From contig RPFO01000017.1 of assembly GCA_009746045.1 (NCBI GenBank), positions 1,601,452 to 1,665,451 of the forward strand: DNA of 64,000 bases, in the 5' to 3' direction. The notes below the pieces were generated by a model, which was not told the origin of the DNA, did no database searches, and saw only the letters and a list, made by a program, of their open reading frames with translations. This document shows, piece by piece, positions 18,780-30,357 of this stretch; within the stretch, counting starts at the first letter, position 1, and each line of letters begins with the position of its first letter. The translations under genes and the position numbers were made by a program. This DNA comes from Mesostigma viride (taxonomy: Eukaryota > Streptophyta > Mesostigmatophyceae > Mesostigmatales > Mesostigmataceae).

Positions 18780-20110
18780 ACGAATGAAATGCACATGATA
18801 ATGTTTTTCAAGTCTAACGGCCGTTGGCTCACAACCCCCCTGTGGGAAGGGTGGATGCCTTACGAACCAGTCAACCACATCTTTATGCTCAGCTAGATTT
18901 TTGGAGGCCTTTCTTGGAAGGCACATGGTAATAACCATCACTAAGCTGCATGAAAGACACATCCTGCCTTACTGCCACCAAATGAAAGAATGAAATGCAC
19001 ATGATAATGTTTTTCCAATTCCAACGGCCGTTGGCTCACAACCCCCCTGTGGGAAGGGTGGATGCCTTACGAACCAGTCAAGCCCATCTTTATGCTCAGC
19101 TAGTTTTTTTGGAGGCCTTTCTAGGAGAAAAATGGTAATAGCCACCACAAAGCTGCATGAATGACACATCCTGCCTTATTGCCACCCTATCAAACGAATG
19201 AAATGCACATGATAATGTTTTTCCAATTCCAACGGCCGTTGGCTCACAACCCCCCTGTGGGAAGGGTGGATGCCTTACGAACCAGTCAACCACATCTTTA
19301 TGCTCAGCTAGATTTTTGGAGGCCTTTCTTGGAAGGCACATGGTAATAACCATCACTAAGCTGCATAAAAGACACATCCTGCCTTATTGCCACCCAATGA
19401 AAAGAATGAAATGCACATGATAATGTTTTTCCAATTCCAACGGCCGTTGGCTCACAACCCCCCTGTGGGAAGGGTGGAGGCCTTACGAACCAGTCAAGCC
19501 CATCTTTATGCTCAGCTAGATTTTTTGGAGGCCTTTCTAGGAGAAAAATGGTAATAGCCACCACAAAGCTGCATGAATGACACATCCTGCCTTATTGCCA
19601 CCCTATCAAAGGAATGAAATGCACATGATAATGTTTTTCCAATTCCAACGGCCGTTGGCTCACAACCCCGGGCTGTGGGAAGGGTGGATGCCTTACGAAC
19701 CAGTCAACCACATCTTTATGCTGAGCTAGATTTTTTGGAGGCCTTTCTTGGAAGAAAAATGGTAATAACCACCACAAAGCTGCTTGAAAGACACATCCTG
19801 CCTTATTGCCACCCAATTAAACGAATGAAAAGCACATGATAATGTTCTTCCAAGTCTAACGGCCGTTGGCTTACAAACCCCCTATGGGAAGGGTGGAGGC
19901 CTTACGAGCCGGTCAACCGCATCTTTATGCTCAGCTAGATTTTTTGGAGGCCTTTCTTGGAAGAAAAATGGTAATAGCCACCACTAAGCTGCATGAAAGA
20001 CACATCCTGGCTGCTTGCCACCCTATCAAACGAATAAAAAGCACATGATAATGTTTTTCCAATTCCAACGGCCGTTGGCTCACAACCCCCCTCGGGTATG
20101 TAGAGGCCTT
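18780..20110. repeat. 208-bp tandem array, right part
   Basis: About 6.3 further units with period 206-212 bp (marker AATGCACATGATAATG near 18787, 18994, 19202, 19407, 19617, 19829, 20039), each carrying one palindrome core. Units differ by a few percent. Frames of 60-93 codons inside the units come from the repeat only. Confidence 0.9.
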
Positions 20111-20476
20111 ACGGACCAGTCAGAAATAGTGTCCACCAAGCTGTTCCCCCCACACCCACAGTTGTCCTTGTCCACATACCTTTCCAGTACAGTTGTCCTC
20201 AGCTTCTCAGCAACGGGCGACTCCTCTCCTTCTTGATGCCTTGACAGATATCACATACACAAAACACGATCACGAGAGCATCAGGATTGTTAGAGGTTTC
20301 CTCCATCAAAAACCGTAAGATACACACACCTCAAAAACCAACTTTCTTGTCCTCCCAAATAACATATGTTTTTAAATGTAAAATAAATCACATTCATATT
20401 CTGTCACTTGATTTAACCACACAATTTTTCAGGTCCAACGCCCGTTGGCATTACGCCTCTTCCCGGTAAAAGAGTA
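20111..20476. other. Gap without recognised gene; variant palindrome at about 20435
   Basis: No gene seen. A variant palindrome CCAACGCCCGTTGG lies near 20435, one base off the consensus. Confidence 0.4.
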
Positions 20477-20689
20477 TTTATTGCTCCAACCCCACAAGAA
20501 ACTCGTTCCGGACCTGTTCGAAGCGAAGAGCACTGCCAGGGATCGGAGTCGAGCCAGATTTGTGTGCGGAACATGATGGCTGGCCTACCTCACTCCCCAA
20601 CATCAATGTGGACCTGGGTTCGAACCCTGTCAGTGCTATTCGCTTCGAACAGTTCCGGAACGAGTTTTTTGTGGGTGTGGAGCAATAAT
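20477..20689. mobile_element. Fold-back element with tRNA T-arm-like sequence in each arm
   Basis: Inverted arms of about 60 bp (TATTGCTCCAACCCCACAAG...CTCGTTCCGG...GAAGCGAAGAGCACTG and its near-complement) flank a core of about 90 bp. Next to each arm, reading outward from the core, is a B-box-like sequence: GGGTTCGAACCC on the plus strand (about 20613-20624) and GGCTCGACTCC on the minus strand (about 20543-20553), each followed by CAGTGCT. It looks like a fold-back built from two tRNA 3' ends. No full tRNA cloverleaf is present. Confidence 0.6.
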
Positions 20690-21084
20690 CTCGACATTTT
20701 CAGTGACTGTTCAGCCTAAAAAAATCACAAGCAGATGCGACGGCCCCTCCATTAAACAAATTATCCACCACTGTTGCGCTACACTAGCAATGTTTGTCAA
20801 GGTCCAACGGCCGTTGGCATCAAATAAATCACAACCATTGGTCACTCCATTTAACAAAATACCCACAACTTTTTAACCACACTAGAAATTTTTTTGAGGT
20901 CCAACGGCCGTTGGAATCCAAAAAATGCCGAATTCATGTCAAATTTATATAAATGTGACAGTTGACAGAATTAGAGATAATTAAATTATCAAAGTCAGCC
21001 TTAGCCATCAGCTTTACCCATCAGCAAAAATTGGCGAATTTCATTCAATATTAGAATTCAAAATTTATGAATGAAATTTATGTT
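20690..21084. repeat. Gene-free gap with two palindrome copies
   Basis: Palindrome cores at about 20806 and 20903, spaced 97 bp. They lie downstream of the 3' end of F-box gene B. No gene seen in the AT-rich remainder. Confidence 0.6.
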
Positions 21085-21388
21085 TCAGCACTCAACCTCT
21101 TCAGAATCCTCATCCAAACACAACATCACGTCCCCTTTCCACTTGTACATACTACTCTCGGCCAAATACAGCAAGCGTGCCTTCTTCCCCCCAAAAAACT
21201 TGAGATAATCCGGGGGGAAGATTGTTCCGCTGAGGACGTCCATAGCTATCTCCACCAAAACGCTTGCCATGTCCTCCTCCCTACACCTCCTCTCTAATAA
21301 GGCCTTCATGTCTGCGTTCTCATCAAATCCCATAATCAGAACTGCACATGCCATTCCTCCCCCCTGCAGAGGCAGCTCCTCCAAAAGC
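21085..21388 (-). pseudogene. F-box gene B, 3' fragment
   Basis: About 100 codons, open from the LTR boundary at 21388 to the stop at 21085. It begins TTG GAG GAG (LEELPLQ) without an ATG of its own, continues MACAVLIMGFDENADM and ends CLDEDSEEVEC. It continues exactly in frame from the 5' fragment ending at 31603 when the retrotransposon and one AAAGC copy are removed. The stretch corresponds to LESLPLDAAEFGLALWLLDRG in F-box gene A, which spans the same junction without an insertion there. The F-box itself is in the other fragment. Confidence 0.75.
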
Positions 21389-22035
21389 AGTTAGCGAGCA
21401 GCCAGAACTGTGAGTTCCTGGTCTCTCACGCCACACAACGGGATAAGCCAAAGTTGCAAAGGCAGCAACCTTTAACCCGTGCACCAAGCCACGACCACGG
21501 TGAGCGTTTCCACGTCCAATGTGGGAGCCTCGGTTCGTGCTTGCCAAGATAGCTGGTCATCCCCCATGACCAAGCTATATCCTTTGCGTTGTTCCTCGTT
21601 CCCATCGGCGTGACGAGGCACGTGCAGGCAGGCAAGCAAATCCTCAACGTCCACTGGCATCAGTGCAGAGCCAGGACGAACTGGATTTGCCTAGACTCTG
21701 CAACCTAGGAAGTACAGGACCTGTCACAAGCCTGCAAGGCCTAGTATCCTTGCAGACCTGTGCCAGTCCTGTTTTCCACCAGCCACAGGCTGCTGCTCCT
21801 CTGGTCTACGTGGACCACAGTCACGTGATAGTCAGGCTAAGCCTGTGCAGGCACGGCCTGCCACGTGTCCTGTCCACTATACCAGAGGACTGTACCCTAG
21901 TCGGCCACGGACGGCTAGGACTTCGGGACCTCATATCTTTCTCGTCCCTTGTCTGTTTCAGGCGGTCAGCACGGCGTTGGAAAGGTCTTTCCAAACTGCA
22001 TCCACTTAGCATATTGGTTGCCCAAAATGCTAACT
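21389..22035 (-). repeat. LTR 1 (outer, downstream)
   Basis: 647 bp, ends AGTTAGC/GCTAACT, nearly identical to LTR 2. Shares small variants with LTR 2 (GGGATAAGCC, GAGCGTTTCC) that LTR 3 lacks. Confidence 0.9.
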
Positions 22036-23176
22036 CCAACCCTTTCTTCTTTTGGAGCTGGACCAGCTTGAAACAAGCCTAACCTTGCTTGTGCCCACTC
22101 AGCCAACAGACCGCTTGGCCCCTTGAGGTTGATCAGACCTTTGAGGGCCCAGGTTCCTGCCTCCTTTGGGTAACAACATATCTGCCCTTGGACCAGGCTA
22201 GGTGTACTGGCCAGTGAATCAGAGGTCACCCCAGGTTATCCCCTGACCCCTTGGTCAGCTCCCAACCTTTCCTTGGGAACTTGGTGCTAGATTAAAGTCA
22301 AGGCACATTACCTAGTCCAATGGCTGGGATTACAGGATGCCAAGAACGTACTATTGTGAGTTCCTGATCTTTCACAGTTATCACAGGCGCCCGTTCTTAT
22401 GGCGCCCGCCTTGGCCAGCCTTTCCCTTTTATGCTCAAAGAGACTCAGGTAGCACCTGTACAAATACTGCCTTATTGGGGAGCCCATGTCTTCACTGGGT
22501 GTTAAGCCCAGGAATCACTCATGCCAGGCTGTGGCTCTGCTGGGGAATTGAACCCTACCCCAACCTCCAGGTTTATATGTGACCTGGAACTTTACACAAG
22601 AGAAACATTACAACCATGGGAACAACATGAGAATGACATGACATGGATTATGTTTTATTCAAGCATTATATAACCCAGAATGTGGCCCCCTGGCAACCAT
22701 GTTCCACATGGTCACACAACCAGGTTCTTTATTAGCAACAGGTTGGAAACAAACACTAGAAAACATATGTACAGCAACCTGTAAGAACCAACATTCGGGT
22801 TGCCCTTGCATGGCCTAACTGTTTGAGGCCAAAGGCGTCGACTTAAGTCCTGGCGACTCTTCTGAACCCCATGGGGAGGGCCAGGCATGATTCTCAGCTG
22901 GTAGGAGTGACATTCCACACCAACTCCTGTCCAGGAGGGTGTACCTAACCCTGAAGGACCGGCTGTCAACCAGTAAGCACCAGTCACCACTTGGTACTTT
23001 GGTCAAGCAGCCCACTGGGGACACCCAAGCTGAAGCAAGGCCTGGTCTCTATGGCCGCCCGTGTAAGGGGTCCATGAGCCCACGGAGCAGGGGGTACTGC
23101 CTCTCCGCCTTCTCCTCCAGCTTGGTGAGGGCATCTGCAGGGTTGTCCACACCAGGCACATGTTCAATGTGAGCTA
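22036..23176 (-). repeat. Partial internal segment duplicated from 23822-24957
   Basis: 1.14 kb nearly identical to the 3' untranslated region and the end of the RNase H frame of the main element. It is cut at CAATGTGAGCTA where the LTR at 23177 begins. Tandem LTR-internal-LTR structure with most of the second internal region deleted. Confidence 0.85.
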
Positions 23177-23821
23177 AGTTAGCGAGCAGCCAGAACTGTG
23201 AGTTCCTGGTCTCTCACGCCACACAACGGGATAAGCCAAAGTTGCAAAGGCAGCAACCTTTAACCCGTGCACCAAGCCACGACCACGGTGAGCGTTTCCA
23301 CGTCCAATGTGGGAGCCTCGGTTCGTGCTTGCCAAGATAGCTGGTCATCCCCCATGACCAAGCTATATCCTTTGCGTTGTTCCTCGTTCCCATCGGCGTG
23401 ACGAGGCACGTGCAGGCAGGCAAGCAAATCCTCAACGTCCACTGGCATCAGTGCAGAGCCAGGACGAACTGGATTTGCCTAGACTCTGCAACCTAGGAAG
23501 TACAGGACCTGTCACAAGCCTGCAAGGCCTAGTATCCTTGCAGACCTGTGCCAGTCCTGTTCCACCAGCCACAGGCTGCTGCTCCTCTGGTCTACGTGGA
23601 CCACAGTCACGTGATAGTCAGGCTAAGCCTGTGCAGGCACGGCCTGCCACGTGTCCTGTCCACTATACCAGAGGACTGTACCCTAGTCGGCCACGGACGG
23701 CTAGGACTTCGGGACCTCATATCTTTCTCGTCCCTTGTCTGTTTCAGGCGGTCAGCACGGCGTTGGAAAGGTCTTTCCAAACTGCATCCACTTAGCATAT
23801 TGGTTGCCCAAAATGCTAACT
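23177..23821 (-). repeat. LTR 2 (3' LTR of the full-length unit)
   Basis: 645 bp, with a 2-bp deletion (GTTCCACC for GTTTTCCACC) relative to the other two LTRs. Preceded on its internal side by the polypurine tract. Confidence 0.9.
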
Positions 23822-24831
23822 CCAACCCTTTCTTCTTTTGGAGCTGGACCAGCTTGAAACAAGCCTAACCTTGCTTGTGCCCACTCAGCCACAGACCGCT
23901 TGGTCCCTTGAGGTTGATCAGACCTTTGAGGGCCCAGGTTCCTGCCTCCTTTGGGTAACAACATATCTGCCCTTGGACCAGGCTAGGTGTACTGGCCAGT
24001 GAATCAGAGGTCACCCCAGGTTATCCCCTGACCCCTTGGTCAGCTCCCAACCTTTCCTTGGGAACTTGGTGCTAGATTAAAGTCAAGGCACATTACCTAG
24101 TCCAATGGCTGGGATTACAGGATGCCAAGAACGTACTATTGTGAGTTCCTGATCTTTCACAGTTATCACAGGCGCCCGTTCTTATGGCGCCCGCCTTGGC
24201 CAGCCTTTCCCTTTTATGCTCAAAGAGACTCAGGTAGCACCTGTACAAATACTGCCTTATTGGGGAGCCCATGTCTTCACTGGGTGTTAAGCCCAGGAAT
24301 CACTCATGCCAGGCTGTGGCTCTGCTGGGGAATTGAACCCCACCCCAACCTCCAGGTTTATAGGTGACCTGGAACTTTACACAAGAGAAACATTACAACC
24401 ATGGAACAACATGAGAATGACATGACATGATTATGTTTTATTCAAGCATTATATAACCCAGAATGTGGCCCCCTGGCAACCATGTTCCACATGGTCACAC
24501 AACCAGGTTCTTTATTAGCAACAGGTTGGAAACAAGCACTAGAAAACATATGTACAGCAACCTGTAAGAACCAACATTCGGGTTGCCCTTGCATGGCCTA
24601 ACTGTTTGAGGCCAAAGGCGTCGACTTAAGTCCTGGCGACTCTTCTGAACCCCATGGGGAGGGCCAGGCATGATTCTCAGCTGGTAGGAGTGACATTCCA
24701 CACCAACTCCTGTCCAGGAGGGTGTACCTAACCCTGAAGGACCGGCTGTCAACCAGTAAGCACCAGTCACCACTTGGTACTTTGGTCAAGCAGCCCACTG
24801 GGGACACCCAAGCTGAAGCAAGGCCTGGTCT

Positions 24832-26334
24832 CTATGGCCGCCCGTGTAAGGGGTCCATGAGCCCACGGAGCAGGGGGTACTGCCTCTCCGCCTTCTCCTC
24901 CAGCTTGGTGAGGGCATCTGCAGGGTTGTCCACACCAGGCACATGTTCAATGTGAGCTAGGTAGGACATCTCCTTGAGCAACAAGTAGTCAAGGTCCCTG
25001 CTCCTGGCCAGCTGCCTGTGCACAAATTGCACCATGCCCATGCTATCAGTCCTCACCAGTGTGTGCAGCTGCAACCTACAGGAAGCCACTTGACATAGCT
25101 GGTAGAAGAGCTCCCTCAAGTAAAGAGCAGTATGCAGCCCTTCACAGATTGCCCTGCACTCAGCAATATCACTGCTGGGTGTAACCCTGTTCTGCAACCG
25201 ACTGTACCAGGTAACAAGTGAGGTGTGATCTTGCTCCAGGGTAACTAATGCTGCTGCCCTGCCCCTGACCTCTGTGACCTTCCTATTATCCATAGAACTG
25301 TCCACATAGAGAACCATGTCAAGGGGCTTGTACAAATCCACAGGACCCAGTATGAGAGGGGGAGACATCATGACAGCCTGCACCACACTCTCAGCACCCA
25401 CCTCAACCAGCTGGGAATCAGTAAGTCGACTCAGAACCAGCAAGTCAGGGGCACATATACTTGCAAGCCATGCCAGCATGCCCCTGATGGTAGCACACCT
25501 AGCCTGCGTGATGGGCTCCTGCAATGCATCTACAATCTGCTGTGGGTAGTCCTTACCACCCTCCATCCTGATGAACCACGAGCCCTTGGCTTGGAACAAC
25601 GTAGCCTGCATGCCACAGAAGACCATAGGCTCATTCTCCACCATGTGCTGTATCTTACCCAGCTCAAACCGCTTCTGGATCTTAGCCAAGACAGCCTCAA
25701 CCCAGTCTGGTGGACCTATGAGATGCAGGTCATCACCATGCAGTGAGGCAAAGACAGGAAGGCCATTGTGGGACCCTTGGAACAAACAGGGATCCACTGG
25801 AGACACAGAAAACCCACAAGTATTCTTCAAGAATTTCTCTAGGCTCTTTCTCCAGATAATGGGACTGGACCTGAGACCTTCCAACCCTTTCAGAATTCTC
25901 AGGTACCTGGCCTTTATCTCTGCTCTCCATACAGCAGGTACAGTCACAAAGAAAGGAGGGATATCTCTCCAAGTCTGCCTAGCCTGATCTTGGTCACCCT
26001 TGAGAAAAGCCCTCTTGAAATCAATCAGCACAGAGCTATAGGGCACACCCTTAACCAGAAAAGACAGAAATATACACAGCAGAATCCTCCACGTGTCATG
26101 CAGCATCCCTGGAGTATAGAGCTCCTCATCTAACAACTGGCCAGTGCCATGATACTCGGTTACAACTGGTCTGACATGTGGCACCTGGACACCATCAACC
26201 TCCTTGAGCTTGAGGACAAACATCAATCTGAGCAGCTGGTGAACTTCTGGCAGCTCATCCACAGGTTCTGCACAGTTGGAAACTATCCACTCATGCCCAG
26301 AAGCAACAAAGCCAAGAGTCCATGCCTTAGCCAT
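24832..26334 (-). CDS. pol: Retrotransposon reverse transcriptase and RNase H (copia-type), about 500 aa
   Basis: The reverse transcriptase shows VLIDFKRAFLKGD near residues 102-114 (catalytic Asp105), GLEGLRSSPIIWRKSLEKFL (150-169) and LHGDDLHLIG (198-207). The last is the copia active site with HGDD in place of the usual YVDD. RNase H follows: YVDSSMDN (Asp345), TWYSRLQN, SSDIAECRAI (Glu392), RTDSMGM (Asp430) and VDNPADALTK. This RT-to-RNase H order and wording are diagnostic of Ty1/copia elements. The frame overlaps the integrase/protease frame by 52 nt (26283-26334) in a different phase, so expression would need a frameshift, or an error separates them. The reported first Met is not necessarily a true start, since Pol is normally made as a polyprotein. 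Confidence 0.85.
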   Translation of the reverse strand: MAKAWTLGFVASGHEWIVSNCAEPVDELPEVHQLLRLMFVLKLKEVDGVQVPHVRPVVTEYHGTGQLLDEELYTPGMLHDTWRILLCIFLSFLVKGVPYSSVLIDFKRAFLKGDQDQARQTWRDIPPFFVTVPAVWRAEIKARYLRILKGLEGLRSSPIIWRKSLEKFLKNTCGFSVSPVDPCLFQGSHNGLPVFASLHGDDLHLIGPPDWVEAVLAKIQKRFELGKIQHMVENEPMVFCGMQATLFQAKGSWFIRMEGGKDYPQQIVDALQEPITQARCATIRGMLAWLASICAPDLLVLSRLTDSQLVEVGAESVVQAVMMSPPLILGPVDLYKPLDMVLYVDSSMDNRKVTEVRGRAAALVTLEQDHTSLVTWYSRLQNRVTPSSDIAECRAICEGLHTALYLRELFYQLCQVASCRLQLHTLVRTDSMGMVQFVHRQLARSRDLDYLLLKEMSYLAHIEHVPGVDNPADALTKLEEKAERQYPLLRGLMDPLHGRP

Positions 26335-27944
26335 CTTGGGGCTTGCATCATCTCGACTAGCTGGCGCCAGGGAATAGGACTGTGAGCAGCTATCTGGTAC
26401 CTGTTTACCCCTAACTGCCTTGGATCAAAGGTGGTTGGGATTATCAACAAGTCCTCAGCTATGGGCTCCTGACCTTGAGGACCCTCAGCTGGCTGACTCC
26501 TAACAGCCTTCACCGCCACTGCAAGACCCTGGGAATAGTGATATCTTTCAAGGGGGAGGCTGCCCCTGCCTTCTAGTGCCAACTCATCAGAGGTCAAAGT
26601 AACCCCTGGCATGCACAAGAAGTTCTGACCCAGAATGGCAGGCCCCTTATAGCCCTCTACCACACAGAACGTGGTGGGCACCCCTAAGATAGGCACACTC
26701 ACTTCCCCAAGGATCTTCATGGACACCTTTCCTGAGAAATCAGACACAGCAAGGCAACTGGGATGGGACATCTGTAAGCCTACAGCATCCTCTTCCCTGA
26801 TGACAGACACCTGTGAGTTGGTATCTACCTCCATTGTAGCTGCCCAGCACGACCCCCACCCCGTGAGCTTGGATACCTTGGGATCATGTTTGCTGCGCAT
26901 GAGTGCTCGGATGACGTCCGCCATGAGAGGCCCCCGGGCCTTAGGTGGCTGCCCCGTCCCCTCTGGCCTTGTGACAGTTGCTTCAGCAGCCTCCTGCTCG
27001 TCATCTTCCAGCAGGGACAGACCATCATCCACCACCAGAGGATTGTTAGCTGCTGCTGCCTGGCTCTGGCCTGGCTCCTCAACCCAGCTGGGAGGGCCTG
27101 GCCCGTCTGCAGGCCAGATTGCATGTGGCCTTCTTTCCTTGACATGAGCCCAGGACAACCTGTACACGTGCCTTGGATCCTTTTCCAAAGCCACCAGGCA
27201 AGATCTGTTAGCTTCTTCCACACGAGTGACAACCCCATCCTGCCACTTCCCCCGCTTGCCTGGAATAGATGGTTCCTTCCACATCCTGACCTTCAGCCCC
27301 ACCTGAGGCCTCAGCACATTCCAGTTCTTGTCCTTACGTCTCAGCTGGGCAAATAACCTATCTGCCTTCCTAAGACTGGCCTGCACCACGTTCTCAGGCA
27401 ACAAGCTATACTGCAGGGCCAGGGGAGAGACAGCCACACCATCAAAGTAATAGTTAACCCTGTGGTTCAGCTGCTCTTCTATCCCCTTACACCAGGCTGC
27501 CCTCTCTAAGGCAGATGCCACAAGTGGCACTGACTCTGCTGCTAGCACCACTGTCTTCACTTCACGTATGGATCTCTCTACAGCCCCTTGCTGCCCATGA
27601 CTCTCCCTGGGGACTACTACCAGCTTACAAGGCAGCTGGTCCTGATGCTTGAGCAAACAGTCAAACTGCAAGTCTGCCTGCACACTCTTGCACACCCCAA
27701 AGCCTGGGATCAGGGCCTTCATACCCAACAACAAGTGGTGCTCCTGCATACCAGGCAGAACGTCTATCAGCCTGTATCTGCTGAACCTGTCCACCCCCAC
27801 CAATATATACAAGCCCCTGATATGCTGGATATCCATCTGGATGTCGCCACGCTCCCTAGCAGGCTCCCTAGCATGGGACTGAGGTGGGTGAACAGCATTC
27901 TCCTGGCAACCACAGTTCTCAGCAGCAGCCTGGCAGCCTCCCAC
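26283..27944 (-). CDS. pol: Retrotransposon integrase followed by a protease-like domain, about 553 aa
   Basis: The N-terminal part is an rve-type integrase core: DIQMDIQ (Asp38), VDRFSRYRLIDVLPG, VQADLQFD (Asp91) and HGQQGAVERSIREVK (Glu123), then a C-terminal KWQDGVVTRVEEANRS...YRLSWAHVKE domain resembling the SH3-like end of integrases. After an acidic linker (about residues 290-350) comes a retropepsin-like domain: MEVDTNSQVSVI (Asp374, with DTNS where DTGS is usual) and ILGQNFL (437-443). Canonical copia Pol has the protease before the integrase, so this order is unusual. The zinc-binding HHCC part of integrase seems to lie just upstream in another frame (LHHMFGH near 28005), indicating a frameshift near 27.9 kb. 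Confidence 0.75.
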   Translation of the reverse strand: MGGCQAAAENCGCQENAVHPPQSHAREPARERGDIQMDIQHIRGLYILVGVDRFSRYRLIDVLPGMQEHHLLLGMKALIPGFGVCKSVQADLQFDCLLKHQDQLPCKLVVVPRESHGQQGAVERSIREVKTVVLAAESVPLVASALERAAWCKGIEEQLNHRVNYYFDGVAVSPLALQYSLLPENVVQASLRKADRLFAQLRRKDKNWNVLRPQVGLKVRMWKEPSIPGKRGKWQDGVVTRVEEANRSCLVALEKDPRHVYRLSWAHVKERRPHAIWPADGPGPPSWVEEPGQSQAAAANNPLVVDDGLSLLEDDEQEAAEATVTRPEGTGQPPKARGPLMADVIRALMRSKHDPKVSKLTGWGSCWAATMEVDTNSQVSVIREEDAVGLQMSHPSCLAVSDFSGKVSMKILGEVSVPILGVPTTFCVVEGYKGPAILGQNFLCMPGVTLTSDELALEGRGSLPLERYHYSQGLAVAVKAVRSQPAEGPQGQEPIAEDLLIIPTTFDPRQLGVNRYQIAAHSPIPWRQLVEMMQAPRWLRHGLLALLLLGMSG

Positions 27945-28359
27945 AAAGGCTCCCTACCTAGCTTCCAAGCAAACATTGCTGCCTGCCCAGAATGCCCAAA
28001 CATGTGATGCAACTATGGCCAGCCTCAGCATAGCTCAGCACTCTGTCAGTACTGACCTGGCGAGACGTCTGAACCGTGTGTGGGGACACATGATCCACTC
28101 CTGAGGTTCCAGGGCTTCCCTGCAGGCCATCCTGACGCCCCAAGTCAGGTCCTGCACCCTGGACCGCTCCAGGCCCTTCCAGCAAGGTCCCTTGGCCCTC
28201 CAGGCCAGCACCTGCTGGAGACCCACCACCTGCATGAGGCATAGGGAATTCAGCTGCAGCATTGTTATTGCAATCCAGTGGAAGAACAACATCTTTACAC
28301 CCTTGGTGCTGCACAAGGGGCACACCCCCATCCTTATGTACATCCAGCACACCTTCCCC

Positions 28360-29260
28360 AAGGGGTGATTGACTATTTACAGGGGATGATGCTAGTCACT
28401 GCTGCCCAGACTGGCCCCCTGCCCCAGCAGGCTTGGCCTTCCTGTCAGGACACTCACGACGCCAGTGACCTTCCTTGCCACACACAAAGCATGCTCCACC
28501 CTTCTTCCCAGACCCAGCCCCACCCTTGCCAGGCTTCCCTGGCCTCCCTGAGACTGTCCACCCTGCTTGCCCTGGTTGCCTTGAGCTTGGCCCTTGCCTT
28601 GCCCTTGGCCACCCTTACCCTGCTGACCACCAGCTTGCTGGCTCCCAACCCCTCCTTGGGAACCTGCACCCTTGCCACCCTGAGCCCCCTGCCTCTGGCG
28701 CCTGAAGCGCTTACGCTTGTTGGGCCTTGCCCCATCACGGGCTGGGTACCCGGGGACATCACCTTGGCCCTGCACAGCGGAGGTGGCATTGCTGCCATGG
28801 GACTGGATAGCTTTGCAGGCAGGATCTGGCTTCCTTATGCTGAGGATTACAAGCTCCAGAGCACGCAAGGAGCCATCAGTCTGGTTAAGAAACATGCGGG
28901 CACGTTCCTCCCATCCACACTCAAACCCATACGGTCCAGGAAATAGTCTGCCAAGGCCCTATCTGTGACCAGGAAGCCATACTTGGCCCCCTTGTCCCTG
29001 ATACGGTTGAGCCTAGCCCATTCCTCTGCCACAGGGCCCACTATCTCAAAGGTGTCATACTGATGTTTAATAGTTGGTGAGGTTGAGAACCTTGTCAGAG
29101 AACTCCTCCCTCAACCCATCCAGGAACTGTGCCCAGGTTAGCTTATCCTTGACAGCAGTCCTAGCCTTTCCCTGACACGCTCTGACGAGTCCCTGTTGCA
29201 CGTGGACGAGTGAAACACTTGCACTAGGTTGACAGTGGGGTCCACGGAGCACACAACAGC
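28360..29260 (-). pseudogene. gag: Retrotransposon gag region with CCHC zinc knuckle, frameshifted
   Basis: Pieces in different frames read as Gag. KLTWAQFLDGLREEFSDKVLNLTNY (about 29070-29150) and EEWARLNRIRDKGAKYGF...ADYFLDRMG (about 28930-29030) form the structural part. MFLNQTDGSLRALELVI then leads to a Gly/Gln/Lys-rich stretch (about 28550-28730). A perfect nucleocapsid knuckle CFVCGKEGHWRREC (C-x2-C-x4-H-x4-C) is at about 28445-28494. The order structural domain, basic linker, knuckle is typical. At least two shifts separate the pieces; several are in G- or C-rich runs. Confidence 0.7.
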
Positions 29261-30357
29261 TCCATGTCCTCTAGCCACTTGTCTAAGCTTCCTGTGCTAG
29301 TGGTGGGTTAAGAGGCTTTTGTCCATTCATAACAGTGACAGCACTCATGTGAGGTCTCGACCCTGGCAGCGCCTTCACTGGCTCCACCACAGCGGGTGTC
29401 ACAACAACGCACCACTTGGCCAGCAGCACAGGGGAGAGCACATCCACGTGAGGCCTCTTACCATTGCCGTCAGCGGAGGGTCCCTCTTACGCTTCTCCAC
29501 GGCAGGTTGCCCATTCGCCACCGTTATTGCATCAGATGCCCTATGCCCGCACCTTGCGCGCCTCCTCCACCGAGTCTTCGTGCCGTCTCTTGCTGCCTGG
29601 TCTCTTTCCCCCATCGCCGTCGCTGGCTGGGATCGCCTCCCCACCAGCTGCTCCTTGTCTTGCCGAGGCTCCTGGCTTGCTCCAGCCGGTGCCTCCATCT
29701 CGCCCTTGTCGCCGTCTCCCGGTTTGCCACGAGGCATTATATACAGTGGGATGGCAAAACAAAACAGGCGATAGACAAGGAAAACAGGCTCAAGCGCTGG
29801 TGCTGCCTGAAGAAGCCGCTGGCTGCTCTCAGCTATGCCTCCTCCTCACGCTCCTGCGCTGTGCGTGCCACCGGTGTCCCCACGCGTGGAACTGAGCGGA
29901 CCTCCTCCGCGTTGTAAGGACCTAGCACACGGCTCACCGGCCTCCCGGCTGCTGTCTGCTCTACCGGCAGTCTAGGCGCACTGCCACGGCGATACCACTG
30001 AAGTTCCTGACCCACCGACTGCCACCACCCCGCCTGTCGTTCCGTGACCCCCGACCAATCTCAGCGAAATCGTGTTCCGGCTCAAACGGGATATGCAACT
30101 CCGCCCTACGCCGAGCTGAGTAGCCTCGTTTGTGCCGTCCCTTCGTCAATCTGCTGTGACGACGAGCTATGATGCCCGTTGGCGGTCCACGAACTGCTGT
30201 GAAAATCCTCGTCGGTGACGTCCCGACCGGTGATGACTGTCACCGTTGGCCCACACGCCCCCGGCCTGCTCTGCAACCTCGGGTGTCCAAGGTCGACCAA
30301 ATGCCGGTGGACGTGTAGTGATCACCCAGTGATCGGCGTGACCACGCGCCTCTTGGA

